A stretch of DNA of 64,000 bases from the NCBI RefSeq assembly GCF_000423425.1, contig NZ_KE384016.1, positions 1 through 64,000 on the forward strand, in the 5' to 3' direction. Below, one piece after another: positions 1 to 8,232 of this stretch; within the stretch, counting starts at the first letter, position 1, and every line of letters starts with the position of its first letter. This stretch comes from Meiothermus rufus DSM 22234. GTDB lineage: Bacteria; Deinococcota; Deinococci; Deinococcales; Thermaceae. The position numbers and the translations under genes are program-made. The notes below the pieces were generated by a model. That model was not told the origin of the DNA, did no database searches, and saw only the letters and a list, made by a program, of their open reading frames with translations.

Positions 1-54
1 GATGCAGGAGGAGTCGGTTCCCCAGTCTCACATGTGTTGACCGATTACAACACC

Positions 55-83
55 TTGTCAAAACCAGGGTCATTTTGTACTAT
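55..83 (+). promoter_or_regulatory. Promoter of the tRNA pair
   Basis: TTGTCA (55-60), 17-nt spacer, TACTAT (78-83), followed 33 nt later by tRNA-Gln. Both boxes are close to the vegetative consensus. Confidence 0.7.
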
Positions 84-116
84 ACCCATTGCCTGCTTTA
101 GACAGGCGCAGCTCGC

Positions 117-190
117 TGGGGCATCGTCTAACGGCAGGACTACGGATTCTGGCTCCGTCAATCGTGGTTCGAATCCACGTGCCCCAGCCA
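117..190 (+). tRNA. tRNA-Gln (anticodon CTG)
   Basis: A 7-bp acceptor stem pairs TGGGGCA (117-123) with TGCCCCA (180-186), followed by discriminator G and an encoded CCA (188-190). The anticodon loop TTCTGGC sits between ACGGA and TCCGT, so the anticodon is CTG (Gln). The T arm holds GGTTCGAATCC. It shares a promoter with the tRNA-Glu 31 nt downstream and no protein gene lies between them. Confidence 0.95.
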
Positions 191-221
191 GTTTTTTATT
201 GAAGAGGCTCAGGAACCTTCT

Positions 222-296
222 GGCCCCATCGACTAGCGGTTAGGTCACCGCCCTTTCAAGGCGGCGGCAGGGGTTCGAATCCCCTTGGGGTCACCA
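222..296 (+). tRNA. tRNA-Glu (anticodon TTC)
   Basis: Acceptor GGCCCCA (222-228) pairs with TGGGGTC (286-292) with one G-T pair, then discriminator A and encoded CCA. The anticodon loop CTTTCAA lies between CCGCC and GGCGG, giving TTC (Glu). The T loop is GGTTCGAATCC. It is the second gene of a two-tRNA transcript and is followed at once by an intrinsic terminator. Confidence 0.95.
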
Positions 297-301
297 GATC
301 G

Positions 302-325
302 CCCGGCGCAAGCCGGGGTTTTTTA
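302..325 (+). terminator. Intrinsic terminator of the tRNA operon
   Basis: Stem CCCGGC (302-307), loop GCAA, stem GCCGGG (312-317), then G and a run of six T. It ends the tRNA transcript before the MFS gene. Confidence 0.85.
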
Positions 326-372
326 TCAAAACGGCGTCGGTAAATTGTGAAGAAACTTGCCAGGGGTTGTGC

Positions 373-1476
373 ATGGAAACGAGTGTTCAGGCCCTGCGCC
401 GGCGGCTAACGCTGGGGAGTGCCCTGGGGCTTTTCATGACCGGGGCCGTTGGGGCAGCGGTAGGGGCCGTTGTGTCTGCTTGGCAGGCTGAGTTGGGCCT
501 GGGCCGAGGGTTGGCCTGGTACTTCAACCTGTTCTTCGTAGGGGTTTTGCTGGGCACTTTTTGGAGCAGCCGCATGCGCCGGCGCCACCCCTGGCTTTCC
601 CTAGCTTTGCTGGCCGAGGGCCTGGGGCTACTGCTGGTAGCTGGGGCCGGGAGGGCAGAGGGGATTTACCTGGCGGCGCTCTTTCTAGGCTTTGGCGTTT
701 CTACGGCTAACTTTCACTGCAACGCCCTGCCTTTAGAGCTGTATACCCGGGGGCAGATGCTGGTGCTGGGGCGAGTAAACGCCGCTTTTGGTCTGAGGGC
801 GGTGCTTTCTCCTTTGCTAATGGTCTGGTTGCCCTGGCGCTGGGGGTATGCCATTCTGGCTTTTCTAGCCGTTTTGGCGGCGTTGTTGCTCTGGCAGGCC
901 CCGGCCGTACAGCCCAAGGTTTCGGCCTCGAGCACCCCTTCAAGGCCCCAGCTTTTGCCCTGGGTACTGGCCTCCATCCTGGCCTATGTAGCGGTGGAGC
1001 TGGTGATCTCTAGCTTCTCTGGCCTGTATTTGCGCCACCTGGACTACGACGCTAAGGTGGTGGGGGTGTTGCTCTCCCTGTACTGGGTAGGGCTTACCCT
1101 AGGGCGCTGGTTGTTGGCGGGTCTGATGGCCGTGCACCCGCTGGCTCGGTTGGCCGGGCTTCACCTAGGGGCCGCCCTGGTGGCGCTGTGTTACCTGCTG
1201 CCCCCGGTAGCCTGGTTGTTTCCCCTGGTGGGGTTCTTGCTTGCCCCCACTTTTCCCACCCTCTACGCTTTTACCCAGCGGCACATCGGCTACCCGGCCC
1301 TGGCCTACCTGTTCTACGCAGCCGCCGTAGGGGGCAGCCTGGTTCCGGCGGCTTTTGCCCTGGTGCCCAAAGAAAGCCTGGCCCTGGGTATGCTCTGTGT
1401 GGTGGGCGGGATGGCGGGCACGACCTACCTGCTCTGGAGAAACAGTGAAGCTCAAAGCGCTGCTCTTCGACCTTGA
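373..1476 (+). CDS. MFS transporter
   Basis: A 367-residue integral membrane protein of the major facilitator superfamily with about ten to twelve hydrophobic segments and a central polar loop near residues 180-195. Substrate not recognisable; the overall pattern is sugar-transporter-like. ATG at 373 is chosen over the in-frame TTG at 367 because AGGGG lies at a proper distance upstream. The last 32 nt overlap the start of the HAD phosphatase gene, so the two are probably translated from one mRNA. What is seen is the membrane pattern; the function as exporter or importer is not decided. Confidence 0.8.
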   Translation: METSVQALRRRLTLGSALGLFMTGAVGAAVGAVVSAWQAELGLGRGLAWYFNLFFVGVLLGTFWSSRMRRRHPWLSLALLAEGLGLLLVAGAGRAEGIYLAALFLGFGVSTANFHCNALPLELYTRGQMLVLGRVNAAFGLRAVLSPLLMVWLPWRWGYAILAFLAVLAALLLWQAPAVQPKVSASSTPSRPQLLPWVLASILAYVAVELVISSFSGLYLRHLDYDAKVVGVLLSLYWVGLTLGRWLLAGLMAVHPLARLAGLHLGAALVALCYLLPPVAWLFPLVGFLLAPTFPTLYAFTQRHIGYPALAYLFYAAAVGGSLVPAAFALVPKESLALGMLCVVGGMAGTTYLLWRNSEAQSAALRP

Positions 1477-2116
1477 CGGCACCCTGGCCGACACCGACCG
1501 GCTGCACGAGCAGGCCTGGCTCGAGGGCCTTGCCCGCTACGGCATCCAGGCCGACCACCACTACTACCAGACCCAGATCAGCGGGGGTCTTAACCCGGAG
1601 ATTGTGGCGCGGCTGCTGCCCCAGCTCTCGCCTGCCGAGGCTGCAGCCTTCATCGAGCAAAAAGAGGCCCGCTTCCGTGAGCTGGCCGCTGGAGTTACCC
1701 CCCTGCCAGGGTTGCAAGAGCTATGGGCCTGGGCCAACGGCCATAGGCTGCGCCTAGCCCTGGTCAGCAACGCCCCCAGGCAAAACGCAGAGCACATGCT
1801 GAAGCGGCTGGGCCTGCATTTTGACTGCACGGTGCTCTCCGAGGAACTCCCCGCCGGCAAACCCGACCCGCTGCCCTACCGCACCGCGCTGGCCCAACTG
1901 GGCCTGGGCCCCGAGGAGGCGCTGGCCTTCGAGGACTCGCCCTCGGGGGTGCGCTCGGCGGTGGGGGCTGGCCTGCGCACGGTGGCCCTGACCACCGGCC
2001 ACCCGGCCCACCGGCTGGAGGAAGCCGGGGCCTTCCTCGCAGTGGCCGACTTCACCGATGAGCGCCTGTGGGCCTGGCTGGAGCAACAAAGCCCACCTAG
2101 TACACCCAGGGAATGA
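1445..2116 (+). CDS. HAD-family phosphatase (beta-phosphoglucomutase-like)
   Basis: A 223-residue haloacid dehalogenase-like hydrolase. The nucleophile motif FDLDGTLAD lies at residues 8-16, the helical cap follows, motif II is the LVSN around residue 105, the motif III lysine is in AGKPDP, and motif IV is AFEDSPSG. These match subfamily IA phosphatases/phosphoglucomutases; the substrate is unknown, most likely a sugar phosphate. Start is GTG at 1445, inside the end of the MFS gene. Upstream in-frame codons before 1445 only repeat the MFS sequence in another frame. The 3' end overlaps the convergent methyltransferase gene by 20 nt. Confidence 0.88.
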   Translation: MKLKALLFDLDGTLADTDRLHEQAWLEGLARYGIQADHHYYQTQISGGLNPEIVARLLPQLSPAEAAAFIEQKEARFRELAAGVTPLPGLQELWAWANGHRLRLALVSNAPRQNAEHMLKRLGLHFDCTVLSEELPAGKPDPLPYRTALAQLGLGPEEALAFEDSPSGVRSAVGAGLRTVALTTGHPAHRLEEAGAFLAVADFTDERLWAWLEQQSPPSTPRE

Positions 2117-2552
2117 GCTTGCGCACCCGGCGCCGGTAGCCGGCGTACTCGGGGTAGCGCTCTGCCAGCCAGCGCTCCTCGAGGCTGGCCTTCCGGTCGA
2201 GCCACCCAAACAAAAGCCCCCACAACAAGAGGGTCCAAAGGTTTAGATGGGCCAGGCTGCTGCCCAGCGCCCACAGCAAGACCCCGGTATAGATGGGGTG
2301 CCGCACCACCCGGTAGAGCCCCTTTTGCACCAGGAACCCCTGGGGCCGGGGCCAAGGCAGCGCGGTCAGGCTGGGCCCTAGCTGCCAGGCTGCCAGCAGC
2401 AGCACCCCCAGGCCCACCCCAGCCAGCCCCCGCCCCAGCCAGGGGAGCCAGGGCGGGCTAAAGGAAGGCGTGAGCCACAGCGCCAGCACCAGCAGGCCCA
2501 GCAGGGCAAACTGCCCCACCACGTACCCCTCGCCCCGCTGGCCCAAGCGCAT
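2097..2552 (-). CDS. Isoprenylcysteine carboxyl methyltransferase/phospholipid methyltransferase-family membrane protein
   Basis: A 151-residue membrane protein with about four hydrophobic helices. The C-terminal half holds the family signature: GLYRVVRHPIYTG (about residues 80-92), followed by EERWLAERYPEYAGYRRR. In ICMT/PEMT-like enzymes this region binds S-adenosylmethionine at the membrane face. The target is not known. It is convergent with the HAD gene and shares 20 nt with it. Confidence 0.8.
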   Translation of the reverse strand: MRLGQRGEGYVVGQFALLGLLVLALWLTPSFSPPWLPWLGRGLAGVGLGVLLLAAWQLGPSLTALPWPRPQGFLVQKGLYRVVRHPIYTGVLLWALGSSLAHLNLWTLLLWGLLFGWLDRKASLEERWLAERYPEYAGYRRRVRKLIPWVY

Positions 2553-2571
2553 GGGTACAGGATACAGGGCT

Positions 2572-2599
2572 TTGAGGCTTAGGTATCCAGTGGAATAAT
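2572..2599 (+). promoter_or_regulatory. Promoter of the metallopeptidase gene
   Basis: TTGAGG, 16-nt spacer, AATAAT, about 55 nt before the GTG start at 2650. A 7-bp inverted repeat (AGGTATC ... GATACCT) spans the -10 and the early leader. Confidence 0.45.
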
Positions 2600-2649
2600 G
2601 GGGCGAAGCGACATAGATACCTCAGCTAAGCATTTCGAGAAGGTGGTTT

Positions 2650-3393
2650 GTGGAAGAGCTGGATGTCCTGATGGATTTCCTGGAAATTCCGTTGGGAAGC
2701 GCGGATGGAGTGTTTGACCGATTCACCCGGCTGCCCGGTGCTCTTCTTTTGGGCACAGGGTTGGAGCGCTTTTTATTCATCGCGGGTGAGCGAGCCAGCA
2801 AAGTTTTGTTGGTCGCCCATGCTGACACCTACTGGGATGAGCAGTATGGCCGTCCACATGGGTTCGAACCAAAGGAACTCGAGTGCAAAGATGGTGTCAT
2901 CCGAAATAAGAAAGGCGGTCTAGGCGCTGACGATCGGGCCGGCTGCGCCATGATCTGGCTGCTCAAGGACATGGGGCACTCCATCCTTATAACCAGCGGT
3001 GAGGAAGAAGGCAGCAAAGGTAGCCATTGGCTAAGGCAAGAGCATCCTGATCTCTTCCAACGCATTAACGCGGAGCACCAGTTTGTGATCCAGCTAGACA
3101 GATGCGGCGCCAAGGATTTTAAGTGCTACACAGTGGGCACCGAGGCCTTCAGGAGCTACGTTCAGGAGAAAACCGGCTATACCGAGCCAGACCGCAAGAG
3201 AAGTACCGATATTGTCACCCTTTGCCAGGACATCTGCGGGGTCAATCTGAGCATCGGGTACTACCACGAGCACACCCCAGAGGAGTATCTGGTAGTGAAC
3301 GACTGGCTAAACACGCTAGAGCGGTGCCGCCGGTGGCTAGCGGAACCTGAGCTGCCGAAATTCCCCCTCAGCGCAAGTGAAGCCCATCCATAA
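2650..3393 (+). CDS. Zinc metallopeptidase-like protein (M20/M28/M42 clan MH)
   Basis: A 247-residue protein with the spaced metal-ligand motifs of clan MH aminopeptidases: VAHADTYWD (about residues 56-64), GLGADDRAG (about 90-98), TSGEEEGSKGS (about 116-126), QLDRCG (about 151-156) and a late EHTPEEY. It is shorter than M20/M42 enzymes (350-400) because it lacks the lid domain. GTG start at 2650 has AGAAGG eight bases upstream. Base composition is visibly lower in GC than its neighbours, which suggests recent acquisition. Probably a cytoplasmic peptidase or deacylase; the substrate is not known. Confidence 0.72.
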   Translation: MEELDVLMDFLEIPLGSADGVFDRFTRLPGALLLGTGLERFLFIAGERASKVLLVAHADTYWDEQYGRPHGFEPKELECKDGVIRNKKGGLGADDRAGCAMIWLLKDMGHSILITSGEEEGSKGSHWLRQEHPDLFQRINAEHQFVIQLDRCGAKDFKCYTVGTEAFRSYVQEKTGYTEPDRKRSTDIVTLCQDICGVNLSIGYYHEHTPEEYLVVNDWLNTLERCRRWLAEPELPKFPLSASEAHP

Positions 3394-3394
3394 C

Positions 3395-4048
3395 TCAGTT
3401 GCGCCGCAACACCTCGGCATCGGCGGGCCGTTTGCGCAGGGCCTGAGGGGTCAGGTTGGCCCGGCGGAAGTTCTGGAAGCTGAGGTCGGCCAGCACCCGG
3501 TTCTGGCTATCGCGCAGGGTGAGGGCGATGGGGCGGGGGTCGGCCTTGAGCACCAGGATTTCCATGCTGGCAAAGCCCAGCGAGGCGTCCTTGGGGGTAC
3601 CGCCGATGCGCCAGGCTGCGCCGGCAGGGGTGTTTTGTTCGCCCAGTAGCCGCAGGGTAACCCGCTCGGCGAGCTGGTTGAAGTCGCCCAGGTCGGTCAG
3701 GTTGACCCCCAGGCCCTCTACTCTGGCCTTGGCTCGAGGCTGAATAATCACCTGGTTGGTCAGGAACAGGTAGTTCCAGACTTCCTTATCGGAGATGACC
3801 ACAAAGTTGCCTTCCAGGGCTGCGGGTTTTTTGAACTCTACCCGGGCCAGCGGCTCCCGGCCCGGAATGACCTGCAAGCGGAACTCGGCCTCCTGGGTGC
3901 TGCCGTCGGGCAGTTGAACCCGGCCGGTGAGGGTCGCTTCCCAGGGGGAGCGATCCAGGTTGGTCTGCACCTGGCGGGTGATCTCGGCGATGGACTGGGC
4001 CACGACCAGGCCAAGGGCGAGAACAGCAATGGCTAGTAGCTTCTTCAT
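3395..4048 (-). CDS. LolA-like outer-membrane lipoprotein-sorting protein
   Basis: A 217-residue protein with an N-terminal signal peptide (KKLLAIAVLALGLVVAQS) followed by the LolA/LolB fold pattern: amphipathic strands, a FKKPAALEGN segment and a NYLFLTNQ segment. Start at 4048 is preceded by GGAGG and overlaps the stop of the upstream gene as ATGA; the longer reading from 4084 is rejected. It ends the operon TetR - ABC ATPase - ABC permease - surface protein - LolA-like, so it probably carries a lipid or lipoprotein handled by that exporter in the periplasm. That role is inferred from family and position. Confidence 0.75.
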   Translation of the reverse strand: MKKLLAIAVLALGLVVAQSIAEITRQVQTNLDRSPWEATLTGRVQLPDGSTQEAEFRLQVIPGREPLARVEFKKPAALEGNFVVISDKEVWNYLFLTNQVIIQPRAKARVEGLGVNLTDLGDFNQLAERVTLRLLGEQNTPAGAAWRIGGTPKDASLGFASMEILVLKADPRPIALTLRDSQNRVLADLSFQNFRRANLTPQALRKRPADAEVLRRN

Positions 4049-4923
4049 TCGTTGCCTCCAAGGTTGAGGGTGTAGCGCAGCCATAGGGAAAATCCACCAT
4101 CGTAGCCGGCGTCGGCGCGGAAGCCATAGGCCTCTATGCCCAGGCTAGCAGCCCAGGGATAGGCCGCGGTTAGGCGCAGCTTAAGATTGTTGAGCGCTTC
4201 GTCGTCCAATGGAGCGGTCAGGGCTGCCTCCAGCCGGTTGAGCTGCCCGGCCCGCAGGGTGGCCTCGAGCAGGGTTCCCGCTTCATCTAGCTCCCCCCGC
4301 CAGCCCAGCAGGCCGTAGATGCGGGAGTCCTCTATTCCCAGACCAAAGGTGTAGGTCTGGGTCTGGCGCAGGGCATAGCTCAGCTCGGCCATGCCCCTAG
4401 CGATGCCGGCCAGGTCGTTTTTGAAGCCCACCTGCCCGCCCAAAGTCTGCCGAGGGTCGAGGCGGTAGCGCCCCAAGAGCCCCACCTTCAATCCACCCTC
4501 GGCTTCCTCGCCCACCCACAGATTGTTGCGCAGGGTATTGCTGTAAAGGGCTTCTACACGGGCTGCGACCGGCCCAAAGATTCCGCTGGCCCGTCCTCCC
4601 ACGCCCCAGCCAGCCAAGCCCAGACTGGCCTCGAGCTGGTAGCTTACCCGCCCTAGGGCGCTAAACTCCAGGGCGCTCCCCAAACCGACCCCCAGGGCGT
4701 CTTGCTGAAACCGGGCCTGCAGGTCCAAACCGCCCAGCGGGAGGGTGGCCTCTATGGTAGGGGTCAGATGGTCGGGGGCCAGGCGGCCATAAAGCCCAAA
4801 GGTGAGGGACTGCCCCAGGCCAAAGGCCGAGAGCTTCAGGCCCAGCGCGACCATGACCAGGCGCAAAACTCGAGCGATGTAGTGGCAGTGTACCCGTCTG
4901 ACCTGAAACACGCTAATCTCCAT
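4045..4923 (-). CDS. Putative beta-barrel surface protein
   Basis: A protein of about 292 residues. After a hydrophobic segment (LRLVMVALGLKLSAFGLGQ, about residues 18-36) it consists of alternating short strands rich in Leu, Gly, Tyr and Arg and ends in YTLNLGG, the pattern of an outer-membrane barrel. The start is uncertain: ATG at 4923 is used, GTG at 4935 has a GGGAG upstream, and a TTG nearer the signal segment is possible. Its stop overlaps the next start (ATGA), so it is coupled to the LolA-like gene. No named family is recognised; envelope function is inferred from neighbours. Confidence 0.55.
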   Translation of the reverse strand: MEISVFQVRRVHCHYIARVLRLVMVALGLKLSAFGLGQSLTFGLYGRLAPDHLTPTIEATLPLGGLDLQARFQQDALGVGLGSALEFSALGRVSYQLEASLGLAGWGVGGRASGIFGPVAARVEALYSNTLRNNLWVGEEAEGGLKVGLLGRYRLDPRQTLGGQVGFKNDLAGIARGMAELSYALRQTQTYTFGLGIEDSRIYGLLGWRGELDEAGTLLEATLRAGQLNRLEAALTAPLDDEALNNLKLRLTAAYPWAASLGIEAYGFRADAGYDGGFSLWLRYTLNLGGNE

Positions 4924-5042
4924 TGGCTTTTGCACCGTGTGCAGCGCTCCCAACCCCTCTAAGCCGCCAGCCGCTTGCCAAAGCGCAGGCTTGCCAAGCC
5001 TAGCACGGCCACACTGAAAATGATTAGGGCCAGCAGGTCTAT

Positions 5043-6080
5043 CTAGAGGGTCTCGAGGCCAGCTCCCCGCAGCATCACCCCGCGTGTACCCTCGATCAGG
5101 TAGCGGGCCGGGATGATGGCCGACAACCACTTGAAAAAGAGGGGCATGCCCTCTACCGGAAACACAAACCCCGAAAGAAAGATGGTGGGCAGGATGTAGG
5201 CAAACGTGCCAAACACCGCCTGGATCTGGCTACGGGCCAGGGTGGAAATCAAAACCCCTACCCCCAGCGAACCCAGCACAAAGAGCACTATCAGCCCGAC
5301 CAGCAGCAGCAGATGGCCGCGCACCGGAACGCCAAACACCCAGTGCCCAATCGAGAGCACCACCAGGCTGACCAGTGTGGCGATTACGAAATAGGGCAGC
5401 ACCTTGCCCAGCACCACCTCATAAGACTTGATGGGGCTGGAAATCAGCGATTCCATGGTACGGCTTTCGTTTTCCCGCACAATGGAGAGGGCCGTAAGCA
5501 GCACGGTAAAAATGGTCATAATCAGGCCGATAATGCCGGGGATGGTGAACCAGGCGGTCTTACCCTCGGGGTTGTAGAGGGTGTGGAGGGTAGGGGTGAG
5601 AGGCGGGGTGGTGGCCGTTCCGGCCAGCACCTTGCCCGCCAGCAGGCGGCTATTGACATCGCCCAGCACTTTGCGCAGGGCGGCCTGGGCCTGAAAGGCA
5701 AAGTTGGGGTCGGAGCCGTCCACGTAGACCTCGAGCTGCACTGCTTTGTCCTGCCGCACGGTTTGCAGGGCTCCGGCCGGGATGACCAATCCCACCCGGG
5801 CCCGGTTTTCCTGAATGGCCTGTGTAACCTGTTCGGGGCTTTGGGCGGTGTGGGTCAGGGCAAAACGGTTTTCTTTTTGCAGCTCCTGTAGCAGGTACTG
5901 GCTGATGCGGTCTTGCGAGCCGTCGTAGACCGAAAGCCGGATGCCGGAGAGGGTGAAGTTGATGGCGTAGCCGAACAGCAGGGTCATGATGATGGGAAGC
6001 CCCACAATCAGCCTCGAGAGCACATGGTCGCGCCGAATCTGGGTGAACTCCTTTTGGGCCAGGGCTGCGATGCGGTTCAC
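5043..6080 (-). CDS. ABC-2 type permease, C-terminally truncated by an in-frame amber codon
   Basis: A 345-residue permease of the YbhR/YhhJ kind: cytoplasmic N-terminal helix, first membrane helix (about 23-42), a large extracytoplasmic domain (about 45-180), then at least four more helices. The reading frame stops at TAG (5043-5045) after GAGLETL, but the same frame continues without another stop for 27 codons to TAG at 4959-4961 and encodes the missing last helix (IDLLALIIFSVAVLGLASL, then RFGKRLAA). The full product would be about 373 residues, the usual family length. The stop probably replaced TGG. It partners the ATPase at 6077-6982 (4-nt overlap). Function in this strain is doubtful. 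Confidence 0.8.
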   Translation of the reverse strand: MNRIAALAQKEFTQIRRDHVLSRLIVGLPIIMTLLFGYAINFTLSGIRLSVYDGSQDRISQYLLQELQKENRFALTHTAQSPEQVTQAIQENRARVGLVIPAGALQTVRQDKAVQLEVYVDGSDPNFAFQAQAALRKVLGDVNSRLLAGKVLAGTATTPPLTPTLHTLYNPEGKTAWFTIPGIIGLIMTIFTVLLTALSIVRENESRTMESLISSPIKSYEVVLGKVLPYFVIATLVSLVVLSIGHWVFGVPVRGHLLLLVGLIVLFVLGSLGVGVLISTLARSQIQAVFGTFAYILPTIFLSGFVFPVEGMPLFFKWLSAIIPARYLIEGTRGVMLRGAGLETL

Positions 6081-6982
6081 TCCGGGCCTCCTTTGCTGGC
6101 GGGATTATCGGCAGGGGAGGGTTGGCGGGTTAGCACGATGAACACGTCTTCCAGGTTGGGATAGACGGTCTGCAGGGGCAGGCTGGGGGTTGGGCCGTTG
6201 TTTTCCAGAATCAGCCGGATACCGTTGCCGCTGGGCCAGCCGTCGAGCACGCCGGGCATGGCCCGAATCTGTTCCAGGGGCAGGCTGGTCTGGCAGTAGA
6301 CCACCCGGGCGCTTTGCAGCGCCTGCTGCTCGAGTTCGTGGGGGGTGCCCTGGGCAATCACCTTGCCGCCATAGAGCAGGGCCAGCCGGTGGCAGCGCTC
6401 GGCCTCGTCCATGTAGTGGGTGGTCACCACCACCGCCGCGCCTCTGGCCGCTTCCTGGTGAATCAGATCCCAGATGGTTCGGCGCGAAACCGGGTCGAGG
6501 CCGGTGGTGGGTTCGTCCAGAAACACCACTTTGGGCCCGTGTACCACCGCCTGAGCGATGGCCAGCCGTTGCCGCCACCCTCCCGATAGGGCTCCGGCGA
6601 GCTGGTGGGCAAAGTCCTGCAAACCAAAGCGCCGAATGGTCTCCTCGACTGCGTGGGGTACGGCTCTGGCGCCCAGGTAGAGCCGGGCACGAAATTCCAG
6701 GTTTTCGCGCACGGTGAGGTCGCGGTAGACGCTGGCTTCCTGGGTGGCATAACCAATGGCCGCCTTGACCCGATCGGGGTAGCGGCGCACATCCAGCCCG
6801 GCCACCAGAGCCCTGCCGGCGCTGGGCAGCAGAACCCCGGTCAGGACACGAATCAGGGTGGTTTTGCCCGAACCGTTGGGGCCCAGCAGGCCAAACACCT
6901 CACCTGACCGAACCTGCAAGCTCACCCTGTCCAGGGCCGCCAGCTTGCCAAACTGCCTCGAGACCTGTTCAACGCTGACCAC
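6077..6982 (-). CDS. ABC transporter ATP-binding protein (ABC-2 exporter)
   Basis: A 301-residue ATPase with Walker A GPNGSGKT (34-41), signature LSGGWRQRLAIA, Walker B VVFLDEPTTGLD and the switch histidine in VVTTHYMDEAE. The C-terminal extension after about residue 215 is typical of drug/lipid exporters of the CcmA/YhiH class. GTG start at 6982 has GGGAG upstream; the gene overlaps the TetR gene before it by 14 nt and the permease after it by 4 nt. It energises the permease at 5043-6080 and is likely repressed by the TetR protein of the same operon. Confidence 0.92.
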   Translation of the reverse strand: MVSVEQVSRQFGKLAALDRVSLQVRSGEVFGLLGPNGSGKTTLIRVLTGVLLPSAGRALVAGLDVRRYPDRVKAAIGYATQEASVYRDLTVRENLEFRARLYLGARAVPHAVEETIRRFGLQDFAHQLAGALSGGWRQRLAIAQAVVHGPKVVFLDEPTTGLDPVSRRTIWDLIHQEAARGAAVVVTTHYMDEAERCHRLALLYGGKVIAQGTPHELEQQALQSARVVYCQTSLPLEQIRAMPGVLDGWPSGNGIRLILENNGPTPSLPLQTVYPNLEDVFIVLTRQPSPADNPASKGGPE

Positions 6983-7571
6983 GGCGTCTCCCTTCCAAAA
7001 AGCCCTTCACATGGGCTTTCAAATCGAACGGTGGGTGAACCCCCATCGCCCCAAAAAGCAGCACCCTGGCAAAGAGCGGTCCCAGCAGCGCAAGGGCGGC
7101 CTGAAAGGGGGACTCCTCGCGGAGCAGGCCGGCTTTTTGCAGCCCGGTGATGTACTCGAGCACGCTGGAGATGGCCTGATTGAAACCAGCAGGCCCTTCT
7201 GCCCCGCGCAACTCCGGATGACGGGCCAGCTCCGGCAAAAGCCGCACCAGAAGGCCCTGGTTGGCCTCGAGCATCTGCACGTAGCGCTCGGTCAGGTGCA
7301 GCAGGTCGGCCTCGAGGTTCCTCGTGCGCAGGGGCAGCACCTGTTCTACCGGAGGCGTAAGCTTCTGCACAGCCTCCTGCAACAGGGCTTCCTTGCTGCC
7401 AAAGTGGCGAAATAGCGTAATCTCGGAAACCCCTGCCCTGGCAGCAATTTCGCGGGTGGTGGCTCCTTTGTAGCCCTTTTCGGCCAGGAGTTCCAGCCCC
7501 GAGCGCATCAGAGCTGTCCGGGTCGTGTCCGGCTCCGCGAAGTTAGCAAGTAAGTACATACTAACAACCAT
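6969..7571 (-). CDS. TetR-family transcriptional regulator
   Basis: A roughly 200-residue repressor. The N-terminal helix-turn-helix reads GATTREIAARAGVSEITLFRHFG, the standard TetR recognition helix, followed by a variable ligand domain. Two starts are possible: ATG at 7571 (used) or ATG at 7559; no clear ribosome site precedes either. The open frame runs further upstream to 8225, but that part is antisense to the pyrophosphatase gene. A 14-bp near-palindrome overlaps the second ATG, which fits autorepression. First gene of the exporter operon. Confidence 0.85.
   Translation of the reverse strand: MVVSMYLLANFAEPDTTRTALMRSGLELLAEKGYKGATTREIAARAGVSEITLFRHFGSKEALLQEAVQKLTPPVEQVLPLRTRNLEADLLHLTERYVQMLEANQGLLVRLLPELARHPELRGAEGPAGFNQAISSVLEYITGLQKAGLLREESPFQAALALLGPLFARVLLFGAMGVHPPFDLKAHVKGFLEGRRRGQR
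7549..7562. promoter_or_regulatory. Probable TetR operator
   Basis: AGTAAGTACATACT: arms AGTA/TACT around a central GTAC, with a single mismatched pair. It overlaps one possible start of the TetR gene and lies in the divergent region with the pyrophosphatase gene. The form (AGTANGTACNTACT) is typical of TetR sites. Confidence 0.55.
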
Positions 7572-7626
7572 GCTATCCCGGCCACTTTTCCCCTGCAACC
7601 CTGACCCTTCGTTTTTGCCGAAGCCT

Positions 7627-7655
7627 TTGCTGCTTTTGCGGGAGGATGTCAGAAT
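7627..7655 (+). promoter_or_regulatory. Promoter of ppa
   Basis: TTGCTG (7627-7632), 17-nt spacer, CAGAAT (7650-7655). The AGGAG ribosome site follows directly before the ATG at 7665. Confidence 0.45.
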
Positions 7656-7664
7656 AGGAGCGCT

Positions 7665-8204
7665 ATGGCGAACCTCAAAAACCTCCCGGCTGGTAAAAAA
7701 GCCCCTGAGATCGTGCATATGGTCATTGAAGTACCGCGCGGATCGGCCAATAAGTACGAGTATGACCCCGACCTCGAGGCCATCAAGCTCGACCGGGTGC
7801 TGCCTACAGCCCAGTTTTATCCCGGCGATTACGGCTTTATCCCATCCTCCCTGGCCGAGGACGGCGACCCTTTGGATGGCATTATCCTTTCCACCTACCC
7901 CTTGTTGCCCGGGGTGGTGGTGGATGTGCGGGTGGTGGGCATGGTGGACATGCAAGACGAGAAGGGGGGCGATGCCAAGATCATCGGCGTGGTGGCCGAA
8001 GACCCCCGCTGGGATCACATCCAGGACCTGGCCGACTTGCCCAAGGCCTTCAAGGAGGAGATTCAAAACTTCTTCGAGACCTACAAGGCCCTCGAGGCCC
8101 ACAAGGGCAAGTGGGTCAAGGTCTCGGGCTGGAAGGATAGGGCCGGGGCCGTGGCCGAGGTCAAGGCCTGCCTCGAGCGCTTCAAATCCCAAAAGGGCAG
8201 CTAA
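7665..8204 (+). CDS. ppa: Inorganic pyrophosphatase, family I
   Basis: A 179-residue family I soluble pyrophosphatase that hydrolyses pyrophosphate to phosphate with Mg2+. Visible family features: PRGSANKYEYD near residue 25, FYPGDYGFIPSS near 50, the metal-binding DGDPLDGI (about 66-73), DEKGGDAKI near 98 and the C-terminal KWVKVSGWKD. Length is typical of bacterial hexameric enzymes. AGGAG precedes the ATG. Divergent from the TetR operon, so the operator at 7549-7562 sits upstream of it but outside its promoter boxes. Confidence 0.97.
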   Translation: MANLKNLPAGKKAPEIVHMVIEVPRGSANKYEYDPDLEAIKLDRVLPTAQFYPGDYGFIPSSLAEDGDPLDGIILSTYPLLPGVVVDVRVVGMVDMQDEKGGDAKIIGVVAEDPRWDHIQDLADLPKAFKEEIQNFFETYKALEAHKGKWVKVSGWKDRAGAVAEVKACLERFKSQKGS

Positions 8205-8232
8205 TGAAACAGCAAATGGGCCCACCGACGGC

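Noticed and set aside
6969-8225. A 418-codon minus frame that extends the TetR gene upstream
   Set aside because: The part above 7571 is antisense to the inorganic pyrophosphatase and has no protein-like pattern.
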